This document shows positions 1 to 8,992 of a stretch of DNA of 43,473 nt, one piece after another. Under the pieces are notes generated by a model, which was not told where the DNA came from, made no database searches, and worked only from the letters and a program-made list of their open reading frames with translations. The translations under genes and the position numbers were made by a program. The DNA is from Bacteroidia bacterium (GTDB lineage: Bacteria > Bacteroidota > Bacteroidia > J057), in NCBI GenBank assembly GCA_019695295.1, contig JAIBAH010000025.1, forward strand, positions 1 through 43,473, given 5' to 3'. The first letter of the stretch is position 1. Each line of letters begins with the position of its first letter.

Positions 1-170
1 AGGGCTGAGGTTGATTCGCTAAATTAGTTTGAGTCCCTCGGTTTTTAAAACAAGAGCAAGGGCTGAGGTTGATTCGCTAAATTAGTTTGAGTCCCTCGGT
101 TTTTAAAACAAGAGCAAGGGCTGAGGTTGATTCGCTAAATTAGTTTGAGTCCCTCGGTTTTTTATTTATA
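1..170 (+). repeat. Tandem 58-bp repeat, each unit a hairpin followed by a T-tract
   Basis: Units begin at 1, 59 and 117 with an exact 58-bp period; the third diverges after its T-tract. In unit 1, CTGAGG (5-10) pairs with CCTCGG (36-41) and GATTC (13-17) pairs with GAGTC (31-35), leaving a TT bulge, and TTTTT follows at 42-46. Two of the pairs are G-U wobbles when read on the plus strand and would be A-C mismatches on the minus strand, so the structure is expected in plus-strand RNA. Each unit looks like an intrinsic terminator. The array continues past the left edge, so the total copy number is unknown. Confidence 0.85.
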
Positions 171-381
171 AACCTATCATTCAGACTCTTGTTGAGTTGG
201 TTTCCCGGAAGAACGGAATATATCCGAAACAAAATCAAACGACAAAGGAAGGTTGCACACGCCCCGAGAATTAAGCCATTGGCGATAATCAAACACTCCT
301 TACCCCACGAAAACAATAAATTATTTCTTTTTAAAAGAGAAAAAATCCTGAAAAGTTGTATTTTTTTGTAATTTCGCACAG
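171..381. other. AT-rich intergenic leader before the first kinase gene
   Basis: No convincing gene is seen here. Short open frames occur on both strands but have no family resemblance. The stretch ends with TAATTTCG (369-376), one base off the Bacteroidota -7 element TAnnTTTG, just upstream of the ATG at 382; no TTG lies at the expected distance. With the hairpin array it makes up 381 bp without a gene. Confidence 0.5.
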
Positions 382-2802
382 ATGAAAACGCTATTTTCTG
401 CGAAAGCACTTCAGAAAGTGCGGATAATATTTTATTTCCTGCTTACCCTTCTCCTTCTGGGAGTGGGGGTAACCCGTTATAAGATAGCTTCTTACTCTAA
501 ACATAATCCTACTTTTGCAGAGATTGGAGGGGATGACAGAGTAGTCTGGAAAAATACTCCTTCGGGAATTATCGCGGAAGACGTTCATCCGCTTCTGGGG
601 TATCAGCAGCAGGCCTATATAGATGCGAGGATTCCGGAGTACCTTTTAAAAGATGACCGGTTAAAAAAAATAGATTACATTGACATCTATAAAGCCGGAA
701 TTGTGGATACAATTACCAGAAATGCGCATCCGGGGAAAGTTTTTATTTTTCAGATTGAACGAAAAAACAAACAGGCTTTTACCACTGAAATGAATGAGCC
801 TTTTGTAGTAAATGCTTACAGACTTACCTTCTCATTTAATGAAAGGGGGGATTTCTGGCGGATTACGCTTTGGGTTACCGCTTTGGGGCTTTTCGGAATC
901 ATTCTGATTGTACTGATTCTTTTTCCGCTGATACAGGGAAAAAAAACAGAAAACCGCTTACTAAGAAGTCTGGAAATATCGGCAATCGTATTCTTTAGCC
1001 TTCAGCTTTTCCGGTATTTGTGGTGGATTATTCAGACAGACGCAACCAATTATCAGTTTGAAAAAATATACATTATAATATATTGTTTAGCGGGCGGGCT
1101 GTATGCTTTACTCTATTGGCTGTATGAATCCGAGGAAAACCGGCCTTTGTATATGATTATACATTGGGTTCCTTTATTATGGATTGGATTTGAAGTATTT
1201 CAGATTATTTACCAGCAAAAACAGTTAAAATACTATCATGAGTGGGTGGAGGCCGGCATGATGCTTTGGCTCTATTTTCATTTTTTTGCCGGCAATCTCT
1301 GGGCGTTGATTTTCCGGGAAAAAAGTTCGGTCAGGATGACAGTATTGCGGGTGGGCATGATTTTGTTTTCACTCGGAAATATAGTCTTCTGGGGTATTGC
1401 ACTACGCGGAGGAGGCGTAAGCAACGACATGACTGAAACCGCCTTGTTTTTATTCGGATTTGTGCAGTTTTTTCCGGCAGTGAGTGTGGCTTCTGTCCAT
1501 TTAAAATTCGGGAAAGTAAGCCTTGTCCTTACCCGGACTATGCAGTTTCTGATTCTGTTTGCAACGGTACTTTTTATATCCCTTTTCATCAATCAGCTGT
1601 TTGGGTACTTCATTCCCGGCAATCCCTACCGCCAGATTATGGAAATTATTGCGGATATTATTCTGGTAATAACGGCAAGAAGTATTTATCTCTCCAACGA
1701 ATCCAGTGTAAGAAAATACTTTATCCTTTCCCGGCAGCAGAAAGAAGAACAAATCCGCTTATTTTCGGCTCAGGTACCTCAGTTTACTTCTATTGAAAAG
1801 TTGCATCAGGCAACGCTCCGGCATATCATAACCTACCTTGAAACCGAAAATGTGTCATTATGGTGGAAGGGCGATCTGGAGTTCGGGGAGCAAAAGGACG
1901 ACAGCGAATTTGTAACCGAAGTATTTCACTTTCTGGAAGAAAACCAAATGATATGGTCTGCCAATAAGGAAGTATCTTCCTGCTATCTCCCTCAGCATCT
2001 GGAAATAAAAGCCTTGCAGTATGCCCTTATTTTTCCGGTCTTGGTAAACAACCAGAATTATGGGCTGCTCCTGATTGGAAAGAAGAAAAACAGCGTATAT
2101 AATCTTACGGATATCGAAGTAATCGGCAGTCTGCTTCAGCAAATACGACTTACCCTGAATGTTTTGCATCTTGTACAGAGAGAAAAAGATTTGCTTGCCC
2201 AGACCTTTCAGGCAAATCTTACGGTATTACGTTCTCAGATTAACCCTCACTTCCTGTTTAATACATTGAATACCATTTCGGCTCTGATTCATGAATCTCC
2301 CGACCTGGCAGAGCAGGCAGTGGAAAAACTTGCCTTTATTTTCAGATATACCCTCAAAACCTCTCATCAGAATTTTGTTCCTTTTTCGGGAGAAATGAAA
2401 CTGGTACGAACTTATTTAGACATTGAACAAATCCGGTTTGGCGAACGGCTCAAAATAGAAATCAGTATTGAAAAAGAAGCGGAAGAGGTAGAAATTCCGG
2501 CTTTTGTGATTCAGACTATTATAGAAAACTGCATCAAACATGGAATTGCAAAAATTGTGGCCAAAGGGATTATCCGGATAGATGCTTCCGTAGAAAAGGA
2601 TTTGCTGTGGGTCAGGGTATATGATAACGGACCCGGAATTGACCCGGAAAGAATCCGGAAAGGCACGGGGCTGAACAACATCATTACAAGAATGGAAAAC
2701 CTGTATCATTCTCCGGATACCCTGACATTCGAAAACACAGGAGAGGGTACACTCGTTACACTTAGGGTACCGGTTTCCCGCACGGATACTTCCAATGGAT
2801 AA
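382..2802 (+). CDS. LytS-family membrane sensor histidine kinase
   Basis: This 806-residue inner-membrane kinase has an N-terminal membrane segment (about 12-30), an extracytoplasmic loop to about 160, then a run of hydrophobic helices (about 163-440), a GAF-like region (about 455-600) and a His_kinase domain of the LytS/YehU type. The phospho-acceptor motif NPHFLFN places the His at residue 623; the N-box is IIENCIKHG and the G-box DNGPGID. Such kinases normally phosphorylate a LytTR or other response regulator, but none is present on either side within the window. The stop overlaps the start of the next kinase by 8 bp (ATGGATAA), implying translational coupling. The signal sensed cannot be deduced. 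Family assignment is firm; the helix count is approximate. Confidence 0.9.
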   Translation: MKTLFSAKALQKVRIIFYFLLTLLLLGVGVTRYKIASYSKHNPTFAEIGGDDRVVWKNTPSGIIAEDVHPLLGYQQQAYIDARIPEYLLKDDRLKKIDYIDIYKAGIVDTITRNAHPGKVFIFQIERKNKQAFTTEMNEPFVVNAYRLTFSFNERGDFWRITLWVTALGLFGIILIVLILFPLIQGKKTENRLLRSLEISAIVFFSLQLFRYLWWIIQTDATNYQFEKIYIIIYCLAGGLYALLYWLYESEENRPLYMIIHWVPLLWIGFEVFQIIYQQKQLKYYHEWVEAGMMLWLYFHFFAGNLWALIFREKSSVRMTVLRVGMILFSLGNIVFWGIALRGGGVSNDMTETALFLFGFVQFFPAVSVASVHLKFGKVSLVLTRTMQFLILFATVLFISLFINQLFGYFIPGNPYRQIMEIIADIILVITARSIYLSNESSVRKYFILSRQQKEEQIRLFSAQVPQFTSIEKLHQATLRHIITYLETENVSLWWKGDLEFGEQKDDSEFVTEVFHFLEENQMIWSANKEVSSCYLPQHLEIKALQYALIFPVLVNNQNYGLLLIGKKKNSVYNLTDIEVIGSLLQQIRLTLNVLHLVQREKDLLAQTFQANLTVLRSQINPHFLFNTLNTISALIHESPDLAEQAVEKLAFIFRYTLKTSHQNFVPFSGEMKLVRTYLDIEQIRFGERLKIEISIEKEAEEVEIPAFVIQTIIENCIKHGIAKIVAKGIIRIDASVEKDLLWVRVYDNGPGIDPERIRKGTGLNNIITRMENLYHSPDTLTFENTGEGTLVTLRVPVSRTDTSNG

Positions 2803-5800
2803 ACTATTTTATTTTCTGTTTAAGGCGTTTATCTGTATTTCCTGCTTCATTTTTACAGGAGGGGCTCTCCCCGCACAGGCTCCTCTTTTGCATTTTCAGC
2901 ATCTGGATATTCACTCCGGCCTTAGCAACAAAACTGTGTTTGCGATTGGTCAGGACGCCTACGGGTTTGTGCTTGTAGGTACAGCCAAAGGATTGAATCG
3001 TTTTGACGGGCTGAATGTCAGGCCTTACGGATCATTACAAAACCCTGATATCCGGGAACTGAATGCTTCCGAAATCACCTTCATACAAAAAGACTCCCTC
3101 CGGAACCTGTGGATAGGAACCGACAGGTCGGGATTGTATTGCTTCAGTCATTCAGGCAGTATTATTACCCGCTATCATTCACAAAGCAAAATCTCAACCC
3201 AAAAATTAAGCGGAGACAATATCCGAAGAGGACTGGGGCTCATGTCTTCAGGAAGTGTGTGGGTTGCTGACGGGAACGATATCCTCACCGAAATTCATCC
3301 CGACAAGAAAATCATTCGCCAAATCCGCGTATTTGAAGAGGGTGTTAAAGTTCGATATTTGACCGCAATTGCTGATAGCTTTCTTCTCATTGGTACCAGT
3401 CAACACGGTATATTTAGCTTTAATCCACAAACCCAATCTTTACGCAGGTGGAAGGAAAAAGATATTACGAATCAGGAAGTCAATGCTTTCTGGAAAGATG
3501 CAGAATCCGGTAAAATATGGGTTTGCAGCAATGCAGGACTCTTCCGTTTTGACTATAGTGGCAGAAAAGAAATACAATACACATTTAATCCGGGTAATCC
3601 TTACAGCATTCCCTCCAATAATGTAACCGGAATTATCAGGGATAAAAGCGGGCGTTTGTGGATTGCTACTTACGGAGGAGGGATTAGCTTTCTGAATGAA
3701 CAGCAAAACCGGTTTATTTCCTATCAAAACATCATCAGCAATACAGAATCCCTTTCCGGCAATGAGGCTCTGACTCTTTTTCAGGATGAATCCGGTAAAA
3801 TATGGGTTGGAACGCATAAATCCGGGCTGAGTTACTTCAATCCGGAATCCTGCAATTTTGAAGTAATCAATGATACTCCCAAAAACCGGGATGCTCCTGT
3901 ATTAAGCAATAATAATATCCGGCGGATGTTGGTTTTGCCGGGAAAAGAGGTGTTAATTCTGAACGAAAAAAATGTAGAACGCTATAATCCGGAAACCCGG
4001 ACTGTGACAAAATATCCTTTTCCTTCTCCGGAGCAAATCGGCTACACGCTTGCCCTTCTCAAAAACGGAAAAGTGCTTTTTGCTGCTGATAAAGGACTCT
4101 TTTATTTTGAGTCCGGACAATATACTCCTTTACTTCCGCCGGAAGAGAATGCACAACTCCGGAAAATTACTGCTATCCATGAAGATTTTCAGGGAAACCT
4201 GTGGTTTGGAGGGGATGACCCCAAAGGGTTGTTTGTTCTTTGGAAAGATTCCGGCAGGCTGAACCGTTTTGACTCCAGTCAGATTCCGGATGAACATATC
4301 AATACCTTTTTTGAAAATAAAAATCATGTATTCTATGCGGGTACCTGGATTGGTGCGTTCCGGTTTGATTATCAGTCCCGGAAATTTATCCCAGAAAAAG
4401 TGGGAAATGTATCTTTTTCTGTAATTTCTATGCTTGAAGATGCTTATGAAAATCTTTGGATGGGAACCTATCTGGAGGGGCTTTTTGTACTTAACCCCAA
4501 AACCGGAAAAGTACAGGCACTTACCCGTAAAAATTATATCCCGGACAATAATGTAATCAGTATTCAGCAGGATAGTGAAAATAAAATATGGATTGCAACG
4601 GACCTGGGACTGTGCCGGCTGATACCGGAGCAGGAGGCCGCAACGGACTCATTCCGCTTCAGGAGGTATAATTACAATACTAACAATGGTTTTCCCTTTA
4701 ATCAGACTACGGGCTTAGTGCAGGAAGGGGAGACCTTTTTTGCAGGGACTCTTAACGGGCTTGTCCGCTTTAACCGGGAAGACCTCACCGAAAAAACCGA
4801 AAACGCTCAGACCGTAATCACCAAAATCATGATTACAGACAAAGAGTATCCGGTCATGAATCAGGATAGCATTTTCCTTACATTAAATTATTTTCAGAAT
4901 TTCTTTTCCATCGAATATTCGCTGCTTAATTATGAAAATTCCCGCAATGAGTTTTCCTATTATTTAGAAAATTTCAATCAGAAATGGAATTATACTGAAA
5001 ACAAGCAATCGGTTTCTTTCAGTAATCTTGATGGCGGAATATACTATTTTTACCTTAAAGCCCGCAAACCCGACGGTACATGGACCGAAGCCCGGAAAAA
5101 AATCACAATCAGGGTTTTTCCTCCTTTCTGGAAAACCGGATGGTTCTTTCTTTTATGTATTTCTCTGCTGCTTGGAATCGTGTATTTTATTTATCAAAAC
5201 AGGGTTTCCGGTATTCGTGCTGAGGAAAAGCTAAAAACGGCCTATCATAAAGAAATTTCTGAAATGCAGGTGCGTTTACTCAGAAGTCAGATGAACCCTC
5301 ACTTCCTTTTTAACAGTCTCAATTCGATTAATCATTATATTCAATCCAATGAAGGAGATATTGCAAGTGATTATCTTGTGGATTTTGCAAAACTGATGCG
5401 GATGATTCTCGATAACTCACAGTATGCTTTTATCCCTCTGAAGGTGGAAACAGAGATGCTGGAACTCTATCTCAAACTGGAAAAAATGCGTTTTAGTCAG
5501 GGTTTTGACGCGGAAATCCGGATGGATAATGCGCTGAAATACACAGAATTGAGTATTCCCGGAATGGTAATTCAGCCCTTTGTGGAAAATGCAATCTGGC
5601 ATGGATTAAGACACAAACCAGAAAAGGGAAAAATAACGCTTACCTTTTCACTGGATGGCAAAGTGCTGACCTGCATTGTAAAGGATAATGGAGTAGGCCG
5701 TTCGAAATCCGCCGAACTCAATAAAAACCGGAAAAAACATCAGTCTCACGGGCAGAAAATAGCCGAAGAAAGACTCGATTTTCTCGCCAAAGAACATGGG

Positions 5801-5902
5801 TTACCTTTGGGCGTAACGATTACCGACCTTACTGACTCAGAAGGGGTGGCTTCGGGGACTCAGGTAGAAATCCGGCTGCCGGTGGAGACAGATGAAGAGT
5901 AA
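2795..5902 (+). CDS. Two-component-regulator propeller sensor histidine kinase (LytS type)
   Basis: This 1035-residue protein has a signal peptide or anchor (about 1-27), then roughly a dozen Reg_prop blades recognisable by repeats such as NLWIGT, RLWIAT, IWVGT and NLWMGT (about 30-665). A Y_Y_Y-like beta-sandwich follows (about 680-770), then one membrane helix (about 775-800) and a cytoplasmic His_kinase domain with NPHFLFN (His 836), FVENAIWHG and DNGVG. The large periplasmic propeller is characteristic of Bacteroidota polymer-sensing regulators, but this version ends in a LytS-type kinase and has no receiver or DNA-binding domain. It overlaps the upstream kinase gene by 8 bp. The downstream gene is convergent after only 13 bp, so no partner regulator follows. 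Confidence 0.9.
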   Translation: MDKLFYFLFKAFICISCFIFTGGALPAQAPLLHFQHLDIHSGLSNKTVFAIGQDAYGFVLVGTAKGLNRFDGLNVRPYGSLQNPDIRELNASEITFIQKDSLRNLWIGTDRSGLYCFSHSGSIITRYHSQSKISTQKLSGDNIRRGLGLMSSGSVWVADGNDILTEIHPDKKIIRQIRVFEEGVKVRYLTAIADSFLLIGTSQHGIFSFNPQTQSLRRWKEKDITNQEVNAFWKDAESGKIWVCSNAGLFRFDYSGRKEIQYTFNPGNPYSIPSNNVTGIIRDKSGRLWIATYGGGISFLNEQQNRFISYQNIISNTESLSGNEALTLFQDESGKIWVGTHKSGLSYFNPESCNFEVINDTPKNRDAPVLSNNNIRRMLVLPGKEVLILNEKNVERYNPETRTVTKYPFPSPEQIGYTLALLKNGKVLFAADKGLFYFESGQYTPLLPPEENAQLRKITAIHEDFQGNLWFGGDDPKGLFVLWKDSGRLNRFDSSQIPDEHINTFFENKNHVFYAGTWIGAFRFDYQSRKFIPEKVGNVSFSVISMLEDAYENLWMGTYLEGLFVLNPKTGKVQALTRKNYIPDNNVISIQQDSENKIWIATDLGLCRLIPEQEAATDSFRFRRYNYNTNNGFPFNQTTGLVQEGETFFAGTLNGLVRFNREDLTEKTENAQTVITKIMITDKEYPVMNQDSIFLTLNYFQNFFSIEYSLLNYENSRNEFSYYLENFNQKWNYTENKQSVSFSNLDGGIYYFYLKARKPDGTWTEARKKITIRVFPPFWKTGWFFLLCISLLLGIVYFIYQNRVSGIRAEEKLKTAYHKEISEMQVRLLRSQMNPHFLFNSLNSINHYIQSNEGDIASDYLVDFAKLMRMILDNSQYAFIPLKVETEMLELYLKLEKMRFSQGFDAEIRMDNALKYTELSIPGMVIQPFVENAIWHGLRHKPEKGKITLTFSLDGKVLTCIVKDNGVGRSKSAELNKNRKKHQSHGQKIAEERLDFLAKEHGLPLGVTITDLTDSEGVASGTQVEIRLPVETDEE

Positions 5903-5915
5903 CTCCCGTCAGTAT

Positions 5916-7622
5916 TTAATTCTTTTTCAGTACTATGGTTTTTCCGGGATGATGCTGAGGAGTAAGCTCAAGCCAATGAATCGTTTTGGCGTCAGGGCAG
6001 AAAACCTCAATACTCTCTGTAATGGTAGTCTGTGCCGGTACGGATAATACCTTTTTGGCGATGATCTCAGATTCCGACTTAATCACTGCGGAGTACATTT
6101 CCGGCGACATCCCGCTATTGGAAAGACTGAATGTGATTTTCTTTTTCTTTCCTTTCAGGCTTACCGCTTCGATTCCTGCTTCTGTCAGATAGGGATAAAG
6201 ACCTGATGTATAATGAGTTTTAAACTGAACGGAGGGAGAAAACTGTTTTTCTTCTTTCTTTTTTTGTTCCGTTTGAATACTCCATATCAGTTCTTTCGCT
6301 TCGTTTACCTCTACGGTTTTGGGAATTGCACCCATACAAATCAGATAATTACCCGACGGAATCAAATCTACACTTCCTCCCTTATAACTTTTTCCATCCG
6401 TTTGTCCATCAAAATCACAGGGCAGCGACCACATTATTTTGGGGTTCTCTCCCTGTGAAAAAACTACAGCCGATGATACAACCCCCGGATTTGAGATAGA
6501 ATCATTGTTAAATACCCCAATCAGCCCATTGGGAAATACATTTGCGTCGTGCTGATTTCTGAAAAAACCGGTACCCGAAGGCACTCCGGAATGTAATTTC
6601 TCCCCCCACTCTGCAACCACTTTTCCGGTTTTCTTCTCGATTTTTACAATTCGGTGGATATTGCGGAATCCTGCATACACAAACTCTCCGCTCACATCCT
6701 GAGAAGCAGCATTCATATGCGTTGAAAGAAGTGGTGCTCCGTTGGGGTAATGCTGGGAAAGTAAATCCGCAGGCTTAAAATAGGAGTTTGAGTTCCATGA
6801 CCATACGATTTCGCCCTTTGGATTGTATTCTATCAGCGTGCCAAATTCGGTTTTCATATAGTTTTTCCCGTTTTTTACACTGAGAAGAAGGTTGTTCTTG
6901 AAAATATGTTCGGGAAAGGTGTCAGGAATTTCTACCGGCAAATAGGCCGTTCCCATCGCGAGATAATTACCGGAAGGGAGTTTTTCGAAATAATGATGAT
7001 ATTCTTCCGTTGTATCTTTTGAAACTACCCCCTTATTCGGGCCTTTCCAGAGTATATTCCCATATAAATCCGTTTCAAAAACCTGCTTTTCTACCCAAAA
7101 AGTGACGGTATTGTCCTGAGTAACCCGCAAATCTCTGGGTCTGGCAGCTGCCGGAAACGCCTTTGAGTCCGGTAAATACCATACTACTTCGCCCGCCCGG
7201 TTTACAATCGCTCTGGGATAATCCAGTGTGACCAATCCGTCCCCGGCTTTTCCATTCTGACGAACGATTGTCCGGAATACCTCTGGCCTGAGCCATTCTG
7301 CGAGTACAGTAGTAAATGTATAAACCGGTGAGGTAAAAAGCACTTCTCCTTTTGTACCGGTGGCTTTATACCTCCAGTAATATTGTTTATCCCAGTCAAA
7401 CCCGGAAAGGATGATTTGTGTACTCTGACGGGTTTCGGGCACTGCAAACGATAAATCTTTATTCTCGCTGTATTCAACCGTATATTTTACTGCGGATGAT
7501 ACAAAAGGATACTCAAATAAAACCTGTGTAAAATTAAGTTTTGACTCATTTTCCGGCTTTATCTGAGAAAAAACAAACAGCGGAAGCAGTAAAAACAGAG
7601 GAATGAAAGTTGTTTTTATCAT
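5916..7622 (-). CDS. Secreted arylsulfotransferase (ASST)-family protein
   Basis: The protein is 568 residues from the ATG at 7622. The frame is open to 7679, but the later start gives a clean signal peptide (MIKTTFIPLFLLLPLFVFSQ) and lies just below a promoter. An N-terminal fibronectin-like segment (about 25-110) precedes a beta-propeller with the ASST-type motifs EYHHYFEKLPSGNYLAMG, STHMNAASQD and RNQHDANVFPNG. These hold the conserved histidines expected near the active site of this family, which transfers sulfate between aryl sulfates and phenols. A C-terminal beta domain follows (about 485-568). Substrate is unknown, and related propellers without sulfotransferase activity exist, so activity is inferred. 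The gene stands alone, divergent from 7775. Confidence 0.82.
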   Translation of the reverse strand: MIKTTFIPLFLLLPLFVFSQIKPENESKLNFTQVLFEYPFVSSAVKYTVEYSENKDLSFAVPETRQSTQIILSGFDWDKQYYWRYKATGTKGEVLFTSPVYTFTTVLAEWLRPEVFRTIVRQNGKAGDGLVTLDYPRAIVNRAGEVVWYLPDSKAFPAAARPRDLRVTQDNTVTFWVEKQVFETDLYGNILWKGPNKGVVSKDTTEEYHHYFEKLPSGNYLAMGTAYLPVEIPDTFPEHIFKNNLLLSVKNGKNYMKTEFGTLIEYNPKGEIVWSWNSNSYFKPADLLSQHYPNGAPLLSTHMNAASQDVSGEFVYAGFRNIHRIVKIEKKTGKVVAEWGEKLHSGVPSGTGFFRNQHDANVFPNGLIGVFNNDSISNPGVVSSAVVFSQGENPKIMWSLPCDFDGQTDGKSYKGGSVDLIPSGNYLICMGAIPKTVEVNEAKELIWSIQTEQKKKEEKQFSPSVQFKTHYTSGLYPYLTEAGIEAVSLKGKKKKITFSLSNSGMSPEMYSAVIKSESEIIAKKVLSVPAQTTITESIEVFCPDAKTIHWLELTPQHHPGKTIVLKKN

Positions 7623-7649
7623 TGACAAAAAATGAATAGATATTAATGG

Positions 7650-7681
7650 CAAATTTAAAGATAAAAATTGCAAATACACAA
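7650..7681 (-). promoter_or_regulatory. Predicted promoter of the ASST-family gene
   Basis: On the minus strand, TTG (7681-7679) is followed by 21 bp and TAAATTTG (7657-7650), matching the Bacteroidota TTG / TAnnTTTG pattern. It overlaps the divergent plus-strand promoter at 7668-7696. Confidence 0.5.
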
Positions 7682-7696
7682 AAAACAGTATCTTTG
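7668..7696 (+). promoter_or_regulatory. Predicted promoter of the 7775-8611 gene pair
   Basis: TTG (7668-7670), an 18-bp spacer and TATCTTTG (7689-7696) match the Bacteroidota consensus. It overlaps the opposing promoter of the ASST-family gene. Confidence 0.6.
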
Positions 7697-7774
7697 CCTT
7701 TCTTTTCTTTCTGAATACTTAAAAACGATAGTAAAGGGTCTCTCAGATTCCTCTCTATCCAGAACAAACATCTT

Positions 7775-8098
7775 ATGAATATCTTATTGCTGATTGTATT
7801 TCCCATTCTGATCCTGATTTTGATTGCAATCAATATTCAGGGAAAAACCAGAAACAGGGTACTGAATCTCGTAATCATTTCCGGGCTTATTTTGCTTTTA
7901 TTTCCTGTTTCCATGTCTTTTTTCAGCTGGGTTTCCTCCGGTTTTGAAGGAAGCATGTTCAGCGAAGGCGGTGCCGGTCATGCTACATGGATATGGTTTT
8001 ACTTTTATGTAGGACCTCCGGGTTTATTTCTGCTGGCCACAGGAAGTATCATTAAGCTTGTTTTAATATTAATGCAAAACCTCTCACAAAAACCATAA
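7775..8098 (+). CDS. Small hypothetical membrane protein
   Basis: I do not recognise this 107-residue protein. It has three hydrophobic stretches (about 2-20, 31-53 and 75-100) separated by a basic turn (GKTRNR) and a Gly-rich polar loop (about 57-70), consistent with a small inner-membrane protein. A predicted promoter lies at 7668-7696, leaving an untranslated leader of about 70 bases. The gene ends 3 bp before the acetyltransferase ATG, so the two are probably co-transcribed. No function can be assigned. Confidence 0.7.
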   Translation: MNILLLIVFPILILILIAINIQGKTRNRVLNLVIISGLILLLFPVSMSFFSWVSSGFEGSMFSEGGAGHATWIWFYFYVGPPGLFLLATGSIIKLVLILMQNLSQKP

Positions 8099-8101
8099 AA
8101 A

Positions 8102-8611
8102 ATGACTGTCATACTGGAAACAGAACGGTTGATTCTCAGGGAATTTACGCTGGAAGATACAGACTTTATCATCGAACTACTGAACAGTTCCGGGTGGATT
8201 CGGTTTATAGGTGACAGAAATATACATACTCAGGAAGCAGCGGGAAACTATCTCATTAACGGCCCCTTGAAAAGCTATCGGATAAATGGATTCGGGCTTT
8301 ACGGGGTAGAACTCAGGCACTCTCATGAACCCGTCGGTATGTGCGGTCTCATTCTCAGAGACTATCTGGAAACCATTGATATTGGCTTTGCATTTCTGGA
8401 TTCCTGTACGGGCAAAGGCTATGGAACCGAGATAGCCTCGGCTACTTTATCCTATGCTCAGAATCAGCTGAAGTTTGACAAAGTGCTTGCAATTACAACG
8501 GAAGACAATCAGGCTTCAATACGGCTGCTGGAAAAACTGGGTATGCAGTTTGATAAGGTTATCCGGATTCCCAATGACCCCGAACCGCTGAGGTTATACT
8601 TCACTCCCTGA
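8102..8611 (+). CDS. GNAT-family N-acetyltransferase (RimJ/RimL-like)
   Basis: This 169-residue cytoplasmic protein begins with the RimJ/RimL-type opening ETERLILREFTLEDTDFI. It has the acetyl-CoA-binding region around GKGYGTEIASATLSYA (about 102-117) and the late GNAT strand/helix NQASIRLLEKLGMQFDKV (about 140-157). Proteins of this subgroup acetylate ribosomal protein N-termini, antibiotics or small molecules; the acceptor here is unknown. Length is normal for the family. It lies 3 bp after the small membrane protein gene. Confidence 0.88.
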   Translation: MTVILETERLILREFTLEDTDFIIELLNSSGWIRFIGDRNIHTQEAAGNYLINGPLKSYRINGFGLYGVELRHSHEPVGMCGLILRDYLETIDIGFAFLDSCTGKGYGTEIASATLSYAQNQLKFDKVLAITTEDNQASIRLLEKLGMQFDKVIRIPNDPEPLRLYFTP

Positions 8612-8992
8612 TCTTCAATACCATACTTTTTATGGGGAAATTGTAAAAAAATAAATTTCAGGATATTCAATACCGTAAACCCGCTTTTACTCCGACTACC
8701 GGCAATAATTTACTGCAATTTAGGGCAGAGGGTGGGAATATTCTCTTTTTATAATCGCACAAAAACGATTTATTTTTTGAAATATTGTATATCCAAAGTT
8801 TTTTTAATATAATCACCGGTAAAAAAAATCTGATTTTTCAAACCATAAGGGCAATTTTATCGTTCAAGAAGATGTTACAAAAATATCGGGAATGGTCTTA
8901 CATAATAAAGTGATTGAAATTGTTTTATTTTCCGGAAAATATCCCGTTTACATCTAACTATCTTTTTATTTATAGTATTAAAAAATATAAAT
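8612..8992. other. AT-rich intergenic region, 381 bp
   Basis: No gene, tRNA or strong hairpin terminator is seen. The stretch is more A/T-rich than its surroundings, and I could not find a well-spaced TTG / TAnnTTTG promoter for the gene at 8993. It may hold a long untranslated leader, but nothing specific can be supported. Confidence 0.4.

Noticed and set aside
1-170. CRISPR array
   Set aside because: The 58-bp units are identical end to end with no variable spacers, and no cas gene is present.
140-409. Open frames on both strands between the hairpin array and the first kinase gene
   Set aside because: No family resemblance, low-complexity composition, and the minus-strand frame runs into the repeat array and overlaps the kinase start.
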